Source of the DNA: Akebia trifoliata
Taxonomy: Eukaryota; Streptophyta; Magnoliopsida; Ranunculales; Lardizabalaceae
Direction: 5' to 3'
NCBI GenBank assembly: GCA_017979445.1
Contig: CM030715.1
Span: forward strand, 35,461,756-35,525,755
DNA length: 64,000 nucleotides
Shown here: in pieces, positions 48,001 to 59,500 of the stretch
How the letters are laid out: each line of letters opens with the position of its first letter
Position numbering within the stretch: position 1 is the first letter of the stretch
Program-made: the position numbers and the translations under genes
Notes under the pieces: generated by a model
Told to the model about the DNA's origin: nothing
Database searches by the model: none
What the model saw: only the letters and a program-made list of their open reading frames with translations

Positions 48001-51000
48001 CACAAAATACATCGAAATATTTTCATTTCCACAAGTTTTGACACAAAATTTAATCGACAATTTCTTTTTGTATAGACTTCGGTGAATATCCCTATTCATT
48101 TTGTGAAGTATTTTGATGAATAGTTAACGTCAACCGAAACATTATTTTTGGAAAAAACGTATAATTACTTTTAGAAATAACTTGTATATTAATCACAATA
48201 TTTACTAATAAATATGGAATACAACTTTCATCCGTCAGTATAAATGAATTATGATTAGTTAGTTACCTTTTTTCTTGTTGTTATTTTAATGTATTCTAAA
48301 AGCATATTAGTGCATGTATAAGCATGCACACAATCAATCATGTTTGAATTGGTTGGGTACATTAGCAACTTATTCATACTTTCAAAAAAGAATAGAAATA
48401 TAATAACTCATGAATGCAATGCTTAATAGTTTTTTCATTTCATTGTTTTACATATTAAGTTATATGTAGTTAACACAACATTATTACTCTTATTTATATT
48501 AAATTATTATTATTTTTCATTGTCACACTTTGAATACTTGGCGTATGTGAAGCAAAATGTTGATCTTCAATTTCACACTTTATATATTTGTTTATTGTAT
48601 TTTGATGACTTACTTAGTGTTTTGTAATGCCTATTTTATCATTTTCTACATGGTCAATGAAAATTTCTCCAATATTTTGTTCATTTCCTAAAATTGTATT
48701 AATTTCCACACAGATTGAAATATTTCTAATTCCGGACTAACTGAAACAAACATTGAAATCGAAATTTAATACCTTAGTTAGAACCACATCTTCAATTTTT
48801 TTTCCTTACTAGCCCAATTCAGTTATTTTTTTTATTGTTTTTTTTTTTTTCGCCCTTTTAAACCCCTGCATTAGCACTAAAGTATTTATTCTAACCGGTG
48901 CTGTCATATGTTTCCTATGTACATATTCAAATTGTTCGTATAATCATGGGCAGCCCCTTGATCTTGGGTTCATCAATCCATGGGCGGCCCTCCTGTAAAA
49001 TTCACGATGAAGGTACTAAACGCAATGATGCTTGTAAGAATCTGCCATATATTCTCTCATAGTGTCCTACAATAGTATCACCTATATCATTTTTTATGCA
49101 TCTATATTTTCTTCCTTTTATTATTTAAACTAACAATTTTCTTTTTTTCCTAATAAGATCATGTACACAAGTCTTTGGCCCCATGGACCCTTGAAATTGT
49201 ATGAGTTCATAGCAATGGTGACAGTGGTGATGATCATTCTATCTCAGCTTCCATCTTTCCACTCTCTCAGACATATCAACCTTGGCTCACTTGTTTTAAG
49301 CTTGGGCTACACTTCTCTCATCGTCGGTTCCTGTATTTATGCTGGTATTAGAATGGAACCCTAAATATATATATTTATATTTTATGAGCCCTAGCATTAT
49401 CCCAAGCCAAAGCTTGGATAGCAAGAGGCCCAGTTAAAGTGGGCCTTGATTGAATGGGCTGAGCTGTTGGAATTTTAATCAAAATTATTTATTTATTTTA
49501 GGTTTTCTATAAATTAAAATATCCTTTTTTGGTTCAATTAAATACTAATTTTTAAAGGGATTGAATTGTTATTGGCTAAGGACATCAGGGATCAAGTTGA
49601 AAATATTTTCTTGCAATCAAAGAAATTTCCATCAAATGGGTTCTTGTAATTTCTTAAATGGATTAGAGTTCTTACCTTCCTAGAGTTCTTTCCAATTTGG
49701 TGATGGGGAGGAATTGGAAATGCAAATTATTTAAAGAGAGAAGTGGTAGCCGTCCTCCTACCATGTACGATTGTGTGTGAATCCCATCTATTTGGTCATA
49801 CAAAGGTAGATGTAAAGCATCACAGATTCAGGTTTGCTCTATATACAGGGTTTGAGTTAATCTTGGAGTTTTGGATCAATAGGTTTTAAAGGGTTTTGCT
49901 GATTGGTTATTTCTAGAAGCTTTGGATCTGGTTTTCATTGGTTGTTGAGGCATTACACGTATTCTTCTAAGAACTCCTGATTAGGTTCTTTGGCTAACAA
50001 ATTTTGATCGCCTTTGAGAGTTAAGATCCATTTTGAGGGTTTAGAAAAATCTACATGAGCATGATCCCATCCCATGTGTAGAGTAAAATTGTGTATTTGC
50101 TTCGGTTATGATTAATGGTTTGTGGTTTCCTTTCCTGCAGGTTTGTCAAAAAAGATCCCTCATAGAGACTACTCATTAGACCCTTCAAAGTCAACAAGAG
50201 CATTTGATGCCTTTACTTCAATTTCAATCTTGGCTGCCATCTTTGGGAATGGGATACTACCAGAGATACAAGTAATTTGATTTTCCCAAACAATCTCTAA
50301 TATTTTCCAGAGCGGACCATATTAATCGTGTCTTCAATTAAGTAATCGATGGTCCCATCTCATTGGTTTAAGCTGTTAAATGACCTTAAAACTACTGAAG
50401 ATGTGTGGCGGTGGAACCGAATTGATGATTAACAACATTCTAGCCATGATTTGTGATTAATGCATCATGATTTGAATTGCTACATGTGATTCATACAGGC
50501 TACTCTGGCTCCACCAGCTACTGGAAAGATGTTGAAGGGGCTTCTGATGTGTTACACTGTGATATTCCTTACTTTCTACTCTGCTGCTGTGTCTGGATAC
50601 TGGGCTTTCGGTAACAAATCTAGTTCTATCATTCTGAATAATCTAATGCCAGATGAGGGACCTTCTTTGGCTCCAACATGGGTACTTGGCCTCGCTGTTA
50701 TCTTCATTATCTTGCAGCTTTTTGCCATTGGCCTGGTAAGCCTACATGCAACCTTAAACCTATTTTAAAATGTGTAACTTTAGATTGTAATTTTAACTAA
50801 CAAGAAGAATGTGATAAGCCAACAACCACTTGGTAGGCTGATTAAAGGCATTCCTAGCTATGTGAGATGTTCAATCTCAGGCATTGGAACTTTCGAGAAA
50901 GTCGTGCTACATTACCTACGTTGGACACTGATAAATTTGGCGGTCTAACTCAAAACCAATTGGCAATGAGTGGAGAGGACCAAGAGCTTATAAGGAGAGA

Positions 51001-52187
51001 GACAAGCCAATGAGTGTCCAATGTGAGACTAAACTCAACACGCCCCCGCACATGTGGGCCAGACTAGACCAAAGCACATGGAGATATGAATTGGGTGACG
51101 TGAAGGAGAGAAATGATACTATGATAAATTCGAGGGTCCAAATTTGGGGGTCCAACTCAAAACCAATTGGCTATGAGTGGATAGGCCCAAAAACTTATAA
51201 GGAGAGAGACAAGGCAATGTGTGTACGATGTGGGACTAAACTCAACACGTCCCCATACGTGCGAGCCGGACTGGGCCAAAGCACTGAAGATATGAACTGG
51301 GTGATTTGGAGGAGAGAAAGGCCTACTCTTATACCATGATAAATCTAAGGGTCCAACTCAAAATCAATTGGCAATGAGTGAAGAGGCCCAAGAGCTTATA
51401 AGGAGAGAGACAAGGCAATGAGTGTCCGATGTGGGACTAAAATCAACAGACACTACGTTTACACTGAGCTAACGTAGCTTTATGACAATTGGAGTAGCTT
51501 CATGACAGTTGGGTTGAAATATTAGTGGATATTTATTTTGAATAGCATGGTAGGAGTGCATACGTTCTTGAATATCCAAAATGGATATCTGTAACACAAG
51601 ACTATCTATTACGGATTATCATTTTAGTTATTTCCCCTTAGAGTTGGTCTGACTACATAGTCATCTTGGGATGGATTTTATATATATATATATATATATA
51701 TATTTTGAAAAATGATTATGGTACATGAAAAAGACCATGTATTATCTTTTGATCGACACATCTCATCTTAGAATTGATTCTTTCGATTGCTAAACAGGTT
51801 TATTCTCAAGTTGCATATGAGATCATGGAAAAGAAGTCAGCTGATGTGAAGCAAGGAATGTTCTCCAAGAGAAATCTAATTCCTAGGCTGTTGCTTCGAA
51901 CCTTTTACATGGTATTCTGTGGGTTCTTTGCAGCAATGCTACCATTCTTTGGTGACATCAACGGTGTCGTAGGTGCCATTGGTTTCATCCCACTAGATTT
52001 CATCCTCCCCATGTTATTGTACAACATGACCTACAAACCTCCAAGAACATCTCTAATGTTCTGGGTCAACATTTCTATCATAATTGTCTTTACTGGTGCG
52101 GGGATCATGGGTGCCTTCTCCTCTGTAAGGAAGTTAGTCCTCGACGCCAAGAAGTTCAAGCTCTTTAGTAGCGATGTAATTGATTGA
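45093..52187 (+). CDS. GAT1: GABA transporter 1-like, copy 1
   Basis: Amino acid/auxin permease (AAAP) family H+-coupled transporter of the plasma membrane; Arabidopsis GAT1 imports GABA with high affinity. Seven exons: 45093-45177, 45258-45488, 46680-46777, 49158-49344, 50141-50271, 50499-50735, 51798-52187; joined in frame to 452 aa (Arabidopsis GAT1 is about 451). The N-terminus [20 protein letters not shown] is hydrophilic, followed by [20 protein letters not shown] (first membrane segment) and about ten more hydrophobic segments. Family landmarks: [44 protein letters not shown]. Intron 6 carries a TRIM array (50929-51448), intron 2 a hAT-like MITE. Its promoter (44800-45092) abuts the 3' end of the GAT1 pseudogene, and a copy of it lies at 42207-43278. 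The ORF looks fully functional. Confidence 0.93.
46113..46230. repeat. Hairpin-family remnant in GAT1 copy-1 intron 2
   Basis: GGTGATAATCCGATGCTCC followed by GAACCGTAGATCCATTG and CGGGATAGACAAGGAC, recognisable as the left half of the 13833-type repeat; right half missing. Confidence 0.5.
46292..46500. mobile_element. hAT-type MITE in GAT1 copy-1 intron 2
   Basis: Ends CAGGGGCGGA and (inverted) CAGGGCCGAG; flanks AACCTAGT and AACTTAGA match at 6 of 8. Contains CTTAGTTGCC repeats also found in the element of copy-2 intron 2. Confidence 0.7.
50929..51448 (-). mobile_element. TRIM retroelement array with three LTRs, GAT1 intron 6
   Basis: LTRs at 50929-51040, 51122-51247 and 51337-51448 (about 112 bp each) are separated by internal segments of about 80-90 bp. 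On the minus strand an LTR runs TGTTGA..TTTATCA and is followed by a primer-binding-like TGGTATAAGAGTAGG (compare TGGTATCAGAGC of initiator Met tRNA). The whole is flanked by the exact 5-bp duplication GACAC (50924-50928, 51449-51453). No coding capacity. Three LTRs with two internals is the signature of a tandem TRIM. Confidence 0.9.
51679..51703. repeat. TA microsatellite in GAT1 copy-1 intron 6
   Basis: TA tract about 95 bp before the exon 7 acceptor; absent at the matching place in the pseudogene (44571-44580). Confidence 0.9.
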
Positions 52188-53343
52188 TGAGGTAAAGGGT
52201 ATTTTGTCAACACGGAATGAAAAGGCAAATTGGATAAAATTTTCAAGTATATCAGTGTCATTTACCTTTATAATGTCCACATGTTCTCTGGTGATCAAAT
52301 TTTAAGAGGGAGTTTGAAGGCAGGGATGATGTGTGAGAGAACAACATTTGGAGGTGGGAAAATCATTTTCGAGGGGATGGGTAGGAAAATATTTCCTACC
52401 CAAGCTCGAAAATTGCTTGGGTGGGAAAATGAAAAGTAGGATAATTCCAAAATTTTCAGGGAAGACCATTTTTCTGTCCATTGTCCTTGGTATAGACCCT
52501 TATGTATCAAAGAGAAAGGTCCATTATTCCACAAAATGGGTCTCTTATATATCAAAAAAATAAAATGTCTGGGCCGAGTTGAAATTTCGTCGATACAAAA
52601 CGTTAATGACGTGATTATTAAATGGGTCAAAAAGGGTTGTTGCCCCTAACTTGGATACGACCAGTTTAATAATCGATTTAGACAGATTGACATGATAATG
52701 ACCCAAACCGAAGAACTTGCATTTGTTTTCAAATGTTATAAGCGGGTCGTATTAATAATTGTCACCCATATGAGGAAGCCCCTAATTGTCGTCTTAATCC
52801 TTCATCTCCATTCTTGATTTCGATGACAAAATTGTGATTTCTATCCCGTACAATTTGATTAATTATTCTATTTTATTTTCTTAAGCTTTAATCGTTGGGC
52901 AGGGCAACTTTACCAAATAAATCAAAATATGGGAGATGGTGGTTTGCTAGGAAAAGCATGAGTTTGGAGGGAGAAAAGAGGTCAAGGATTGATAAAGAAA
53001 CCAAAGTATTTTTTAATCCAAAAGAGATTGAAGATAATAGAACTTTGGGAAAAAAAATCAAGTGTTTTTGACAAGGTATTGGAGATGGGGTGTTTCCATC
53101 ATTTTACTAACCTCTCTAGACTTAGGTCAAGGATTGCATCATCAGTTAGAAAAAACAAGGGTGGTATATCAAATATTCACCAAAACAGAGTATATTTGAA
53201 TTACCCCACATATTATTTTTATTTTTAGAGAACTTCCATTGCCACGCTCATCTTTTCTTATAAGTCTCCAATCTAAGAATTAAATTAAAGGGGTGAGAAT
53301 ATCTTTCCTTCCATTTCATTGTCAGATTAATCTTTTCTTATAA

Positions 53344-53712
53344 GGGGACGGATCATGGGACATATGTAAAAATAATAATTTTTTAAAATATGGGTTAGAA
53401 GTTTTTTATTGAGCTGATTTTTTGTGAGGATGATCTCTATAATGAAAAGATCATCATTAAAGTTAAAAAAAAAATAGTCCAATATGAAACTTCTAACATC
53501 ATCAAAAGTGATTTAGAATGTGGACCGCCGATATTTTACCAATAATTTGTTAATCACTTTTGATGGACTTGAAACTTTCAGATTGAACTGATTTTGTGTG
53601 AGGATGATCTTCTCATCATAGTGACCATCCTTACAAAAAATCAGCTAAATACGAAACTTCTAACCCACATCTTGAAAAATCACTGTATACGTATGTTCCA
53701 TGATCTGCCCCC
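53344..53712. mobile_element. Double-hairpin MITE I
   Basis: Diverged core; tips GGGGACGGATCATGGGACAT and (inverted) GGGGGCAGATCATGGAACAT. Flanked by an exact 9-bp duplication TTCTTATAA (53335-53343, 53713-53721). This is the clearest target site of the family and points to the Mutator superfamily. Confidence 0.88.
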
Positions 53713-54111
53713 TTCTTATAAAGCACTTGTGGTATTCTTGGATTTGAGGATCCAAAAGTGGTAGTTGGGGATGAACATGCCATGAACGGCTCAATTGTCT
53801 TGGGACAAAGAAAGGTATGAACCTAAGAGCATTTCCAAATAATGGCATCTCAAATTTTGGTGGTAATTTAAAATCTTCGAATTGTCTCCCATAAAATGTT
53901 TTCCAATGCAAATTCCATAAGGACTTGAAAGAAAAGAAATATGCTTAAAAAAATGGTATATTTGATATTAGTTTTAGAATATCCTAAAATTTGTTAAAAT
54001 ATCTTGTGTGTTAGAAAAAAAAATGTATTTTGAATTTTTATTTTTAAATTACTATTCAAAGCATAACAAGTATTGAGTTTAAAGCTCCCTTCATAAAATT
54101 ATTTATAATCG

Positions 54112-54315
54112 TGTGCACTGGCCAAGGCATCCTTCCAAAAAGGGACTGGTCTTGAGTTCAAGACCCCTCTTTGGCCACCCCCATGAATTTATCCTTGCTT
54201 ATCTTATATGTGTGGTATTACATGTACCTAGGGGATTTGGGCAAGATATGATATTTTGCTAGTCAGACTTATTGATCAAGAATCCTCTTTATAAAAAATA
54301 AAAAAAATGAAAAAA
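54112..54315 (+). mobile_element. SINE-like repeat
   Basis: A-box-like TGCACTGGCCAAGGC and B-box-like GAGTTCAAGACCCC about 45 bp apart, and an A-rich 3' end near 54290-54315. Confidence 0.45.
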
Positions 54316-54661
54316 AAGGATTATTTTGAATTATTTATTTTACCAAATTATCATTAAAAGCATACCAATGACATCTTTTTTATTATAAAGTATTAGAGAG
54401 ACATATGTCAAATATAACATCTTTTTCCACTTTCTTATTTAAAAATTTGAAATTGAAAAAAGCAAATATAACATTGCCATTGGAGATGCTCTAAGTAAAT
54501 CTACCATTTTCACATTAATGGGAGTCGATTTGTAAACAGTTACGCTTAAGGAGAGATTGAAATTCACTAATTTTCATGCCTAGGGTTTTGACTTGGTCTC
54601 TTAAGCGGTAAGGTATATGGTACTTTTACCTTTTTAATTTTAGAGTAGAGATTTTCTAATG

Positions 54662-54850
54662 CCCCATTCGACACACTTCCCCCATGCGCTCCCTGACATA
54701 GCATGAGTTAAAACCATAATTTTTTTTCTCTTAAGATACACAAATGTAGTCCCCATAAATATGTGTGAAGTTGTGTATCTCGAGGAAATAATCTATGATT
54801 CTAGCAGATGCCATGCTAGAAGGTGTCAAAAAATCATTATTTATAATTTT
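54662..54850. repeat. Hairpin repeat, same family, diverged
   Basis: TAATGCC-type left end, AGATACACAA and its inverse TTGTGTATCT around a central palindrome, and an inverted right end AATGATTTTTTGACACC. Resembles 13833-13995. Confidence 0.5.
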
Positions 54851-54879
54851 TAAGTGGGATCATGTGGGTGGTACTATTA

Positions 54880-55045
54880 ACATGGCTAATGATTTTCTGA
54901 CTTGAGTATTTTTCACTCGATCTGACTTGGCAAGGACACATAATCGTTTATCGGTTTCTTGTGTATCCCAAAGAATCTTAAAAGAAATCGATCAACGGTT
55001 TTGTACCCTTGCCACATTAGATCTAGTGAAAATACTCGAGTCAGA
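54880..55045. repeat. Long hairpin repeat
   Basis: Arms of about 70 nt: ATTTTCTGACTTGAGTATTT on the left and the inverse GTTTTCTGACTCGAGTATTT on the right, continuing through GATCT, TGGCAAGG and ATCG.TTTCTT; the loop holds TTGTGTATCCCAAAG. Confidence 0.7.
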
Positions 55046-55102
55046 AAACCATGATTCTATTAACTTGTAGCACAGTATTTTAATGGATTTAAAAAAGAGT
55101 AA

Positions 55103-55330
55103 TGATAAAATGACTCCCCCATATATCATACTCAATCGACTCCCCTTGACGTGACATGTGCAAAGTTTGAGAGTTGTAAATATGTACTCCTCGAGATACA
55201 CGTTTGCACTTCCCCATAAAAAGTGTGTCTGGAGGGAACTGTGCATCCTAAGGAGCACAGATCTATGATTCTCGAATTCGCCACATCAGGTAGTCGAATG
55301 AGTATGCCACGTGGGGTAGTCAGATTATCA
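55103..55330. mobile_element. MITE with TGATAAnnTGACT ends, 228 bp
   Basis: Left TGATAAAATGACTCCCCCAT and right (inverted) TGATAATCTGACTACCCCAC, with CATACTCAATCGACT / CATACTCATTCGACT further in. Related to the hairpins at 13833 and 54662. Confidence 0.7.
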
Positions 55331-55742
55331 CCATTCATACCGAATTACTAACAAGGGTCACGACAAAGTGAGTGGATTGAATAAGACATGTGGGAGAGTC
55401 ATTTTATCATGCTTCTTTAAAAAATTTCTTTCCTCCAAACCAAATTAATAAAGTTAGGATACTTTTGTTTATTATTAAATACCCATTTTACCCTTGTTTT
55501 CACCTTGTTAAGTAGGGGTGCAACTTGGTTCGGATTAGTTCGATTTAGAGTAAAATCAGAACCGAACTGAACCGACCAAGGTCGATTCCATTATATGTGA
55601 ATCAGAATTGAACCAAATTAGTCTAAAACCGAACCAACCCAAATCGACTTTAATTCTATTTGGTTCGATTCGGTTCCAAGGGTTAGAAATACTAACCTCT
55701 TTCTCAAAGATGCTTAAGAATTGGGTGAAACAAATCTGACTA

Positions 55743-55953
55743 CGCGTAACCAGCAATTGTAGAAGTCCAACACACGACGTTTCTTTCAGGCATTCTATCA
55801 AACACTTGACGAGCATCATCTTTTCGACCACATTTTGAATAAAAATCTATCACTGAAGGACCTAAAAATACATCTAAAACAAAATAATTTCCCATGAATC
55901 TTCCTACCCAACCAAAGATCTCCTACTCTTGCACAAGCAGTTGGAACACTTGG

Positions 55954-55955
<2 letters not shown>
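55743..55955 (-). pseudogene. Pentatricopeptide-repeat (PPR) gene fragment
   Basis: Minus strand encodes TACARVGDLWLGRKIHG (about 55955-55893) and, after a frame change, GPSVIDFYSKCGRKDD followed by ARQVFDRMPERNVVCWTS ending GYA and a stop (TAG at 55742-55740). This is the standard PLS-type PPR pattern. No start and only about two repeats, with a frameshift between. It sits wholly inside the hAT-like element, so it looks like a captured fragment. Confidence 0.8.

Positions 55956-55959
<4 letters not shown>

Positions 55960-55988
<29 letters not shown>
55960..55988 (+). repeat. GA microsatellite
   Basis: Uninterrupted GA repeat inside the hAT-like element; a second GA tract is at 56080-56106. 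Confidence 0.9.
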
Positions 55989-55989
<1 letters not shown>

Positions 55990-56079
55990 GTACCTCAGGA
56001 TGATAGAGAGATAGATCCATTGCCGACCACCGGAGTTGAGTTGTAGCCCACAGTCGTGTCACATTGTCGCACACAATGC

Positions 56080-56110
<31 letters not shown>

Positions 56111-56562
56111 AAGAGAGGAACGATCATCGGAGTTAAGCCCACAATAGCACATACGCTGCAACTGCAAATCTACAAGAGACGAGAGAGAGAGAGAGTAGAG
56201 GGAACAGTAGGGTTTCGTGATTTTGATTTTTGGTTAAAAAGTTAAAAATCAATTATATGTATATATAATATTTTATTTTAAATAAATATTAATTCGTTTT
56301 TGATTTGGTTCGATTTTATATATTATCTGAATCGAGAACCGAATCGAATTCATTGATTCTTCATATTTTAGACCCGAAACCGAAGCAAACCAATCCAAAT
56401 TCTCCGGTTGATTCGGATCTCGGTTTGAACCGAATTAACTTGCACCCCAACTCTTAAGAGTTAAGACCGAGAAAGAGAATTCCCATTTTATCCTTGTTTT
56501 CACCCCTATTAAGGGCGAGAGAGAGAGAGTGGTGACAAACAACGAAAACTCGCCCTAAAATC

Positions 56563-59500
56563 ATGAGAGAATCTTCTAAAAATCTCTCTCATCCTCTCCT
56601 AGCGGAGCTTCCACGTACAGATCCATTTTTAGAAACCAGTCTCAAAGAAGACGCTGGAGCAGTTTTCGTATTGGAATCTAAAGGTAAATTATTCCCCTTG
56701 GGTGCACGTTAGCATCCTCTCTCCTGCCTTCGATTACTTTGCTGATTTTCTGTCAAATTCATTCATATAGGAAATTGGTGGCACGCCGGATTTCATCTAA
56801 CAACAGCGATTGTGGGTCCCACAATACTAACGCTTCCGTACGCTTTCAGGGGACTTGGATGGGTGCTAGGTTTCTTTTGTCTAACGGTGATGGCTGCTGT
56901 CACCTTCTATTCTTACTACCTTATGTCTATGGTTCTCGATCACTGCGAGAAGAAAGGTCGCCGGCACATCAGATTCCGGGAACTTGCCGCCGATGTCTTG
57001 GGTAATCTGAATATCTGACACATTCCTTCCTCTCTCTCTCTTTTTTTTTTCCCCTCTTTCTTCAGACTGACAGTTGACTTTATAACAATTGCCGTAGGGT
57101 AGGTGATGTTAGTGTAGTTAAATGAATATTATATGAGTCCAACTAGCCTGACTATTAGTAATATTTTAAATCTTACTAAGGGAAGTGAGTTCATATTATG
57201 GTATCATGATCCAAAAAGATCAAGGGGTCAAAGTGGACTCGTTTCGTGGCAAGGTGAAATGGCATGGAGGAGTCTGATTAGTCCACATGGACAAGAGAAC
57301 ATTCAGATGCTAATCTTTTTAGGACAAATCAAACCCTGTATTGTACAACGGTTCTAAAGTTGTGCGGGTTGGGTTGATCTATAAGGACAAACCAAGCTCT
57401 CCATAGTACCATGCATTTTAAAGTCGTGCAGGTTTCGGTCCAAACAGACAATATTATACTATTGTGGGCCTGGGCATTATCAAGGGCGGAACGAGGCTTT
57501 TGCCCATATGGGGGCAATAAAGAGTAGAAATTTTTTTGTGGGGACAACTAAGAGTGAAAAAAAAAAAATAGTTGTGGGGATAACTAAGAGTGGAATTTAT
57601 TTATTTATTTATTTTTTTTGTGGCGGCAATGGTGGTAGATTTTTTCTTATTATCTGTCGCAATAGCTCACTAATCCATAGACATTGAAAATTCTTGTGAG
57701 GGCAAGTACCCCCACTATAAATCCGCCCTTGGGCGTTACAATAAAAGATGTTATTTTTCACCATTAATTTTACATTTAAATTGAGGGTTCGATAATCGTC
57801 CATTTTCAACACCTTGGATGAAGATCAAAACAGATTTTTTTTTTTCCTTTTGATCTTAATTTTTCAATGAAATATAGAAGATTGTGGTGTTGAATTGCAA
57901 ATGTGATAATCCATGTGGGCCCAACTACCCTTATGAGATTTAAAATCTTACTTAGTAAGGTAAGTGTTTTTTATTTTAGTTAGACCATTACGTGTCTATA
58001 TTCTATTCCATGATGCAAGGGTCAACATTTTTGATGAGTCTACAACCTACAAATAAGTAGGACCCATGTAGAAGATAAATAGACTGAAACCTAATCGTTC
58101 GACTTTATGATGGTGGGCTATTTTAGGTTGTTGTTTGTTGTTTGGGCCCTCTGATCAATACAACATTCGGATATTTGCTGTGGAGGGTATAAGAATCAGG
58201 TTTCATGTATTTTTGAAGACAGAGAACCAGGCCCGTATCTGGGCTTTTGCCCAGTCCATAGAGCATGGTCTTGTCCAATGACTAGTCTCGGGCCACATGC
58301 AACACACGCACCAAGTGATGGTGCGCCCTTGCGGGTGGCCCCTAAGGAATTAATGCTCATGCTAGGTATCGAACTCACGACCTAAGGGCATTAACCATTT
58401 ATTGGTTTGAAATTTCCATTTTGTACGTATAGATATGAAGGAAGTCCATCCAGAAAAACTGTATTATACGCTTTGAAAAAATATAAATTGAATATACTTC
58501 TTTTTATTTTATAAGATTTGTAAATTATATTCTAAATAAATTCTCAGAGTATGATTTATTAATTAAATTTTCTGATGTTTTTATAGGATCTGGGTGGATG
58601 TTTTATTTTGTAATATTTATTCAGACGGCCATAAACACCGGAGTTGGAATAGGAGCTATACTGCTTGCAGCTGAATGTCTTCAGGTACAATACTGTATTC
58701 CTCCTTCTAAACCCATTTTTTATTTTTTGAGATATATTTGGTTATTGAATTATAATGGCCATGGCTCATGCCATGTGGCATACTATCCAAAAAGTTATTT
58801 TAAATTATTGAATTCTAACATTTTTGGTTTGATAATGGTCAGTGGGCTTAAAAGATAGTGCCATATTACATTTGGGGTGATGGGGTATTTGAATGTAGAG
58901 ACATTGGGCCATGATCAGTGTACATTGAAATACATTTTTCTTTCATTAAAGTCAATATTATTGTTTATAAAAAAAAGTCAGAATTTTTATTATTATTTAG
59001 TTGTTGAAAATTGATTCTTCTAGAGAAATTATGTCATTTCATCTCATTTTATTAGATTAGTATAGAGAAGAATGAAGGATTTCTCAATGAGTTTTGACTT
59101 TGAGGGAACCTCACCAACCCACCTAGTAGATCTCCTGGACAATTATCTTGATGTTATGATCACAACCAATTGATTACTAACATTCTTTTGGTTAATCATA
59201 AAATAAAAAGAAGAAGAGCAATGTTCTATACTTAGCATGTTTTAAATGCATTTAATATTCTTACGTGATTGATAGATAAGGTTTAATGGTGAATTTATTT
59301 CATGATGCCATCCTCAATAAGAGTAAAGCATAGACGAGGACAATGAAATGAGATTAAAAAAAAAAATTATATCGTATTTTAGACTTTAGAACCATATCCT
59401 CTGTAAAAGAAGGTCTTGAGATCCATTGATCTTTGTATCATTCATCCATGATGATTGTTAACATACATTCTTTCATAGTGTTGTACAATAGTACCACTTA

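Larger units (their letters stand above)
52188..55512. other. Spacer between GAT1 copies
   Basis: No gene seen. Contains a GGAAAAT-rich repeat (52333-52440), double-hairpin MITE I, a SINE-like repeat (54112), and three hairpin elements of the TGATAA family (54662, 54880, 55103) in a row, ending at the hAT-like element. Confidence 0.6.
55513..56450. mobile_element. hAT-like element carrying a PPR gene fragment
   Basis: Left end TAGGGGTGCAAC and right end (inverted) TTGGGGTGCAAG; subterminal GGTTCGGATT/CCGAATT and AACCGAA motifs on both sides, similar in kind to the element at 42336. The flanks TTGTTAAG and CTCTTAAG match at 6 of 8, an aged 8-bp duplication. Inside are a PPR fragment on the minus strand and two GA microsatellites. 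It ends 113 bp before the ATG of GAT1 copy 2. Confidence 0.7.

Noticed and set aside
54880..55045. microRNA precursor
   Set aside because: The stem is long and similar to other repeats in the window, so a MITE-type foldback is more likely; no small-RNA evidence.
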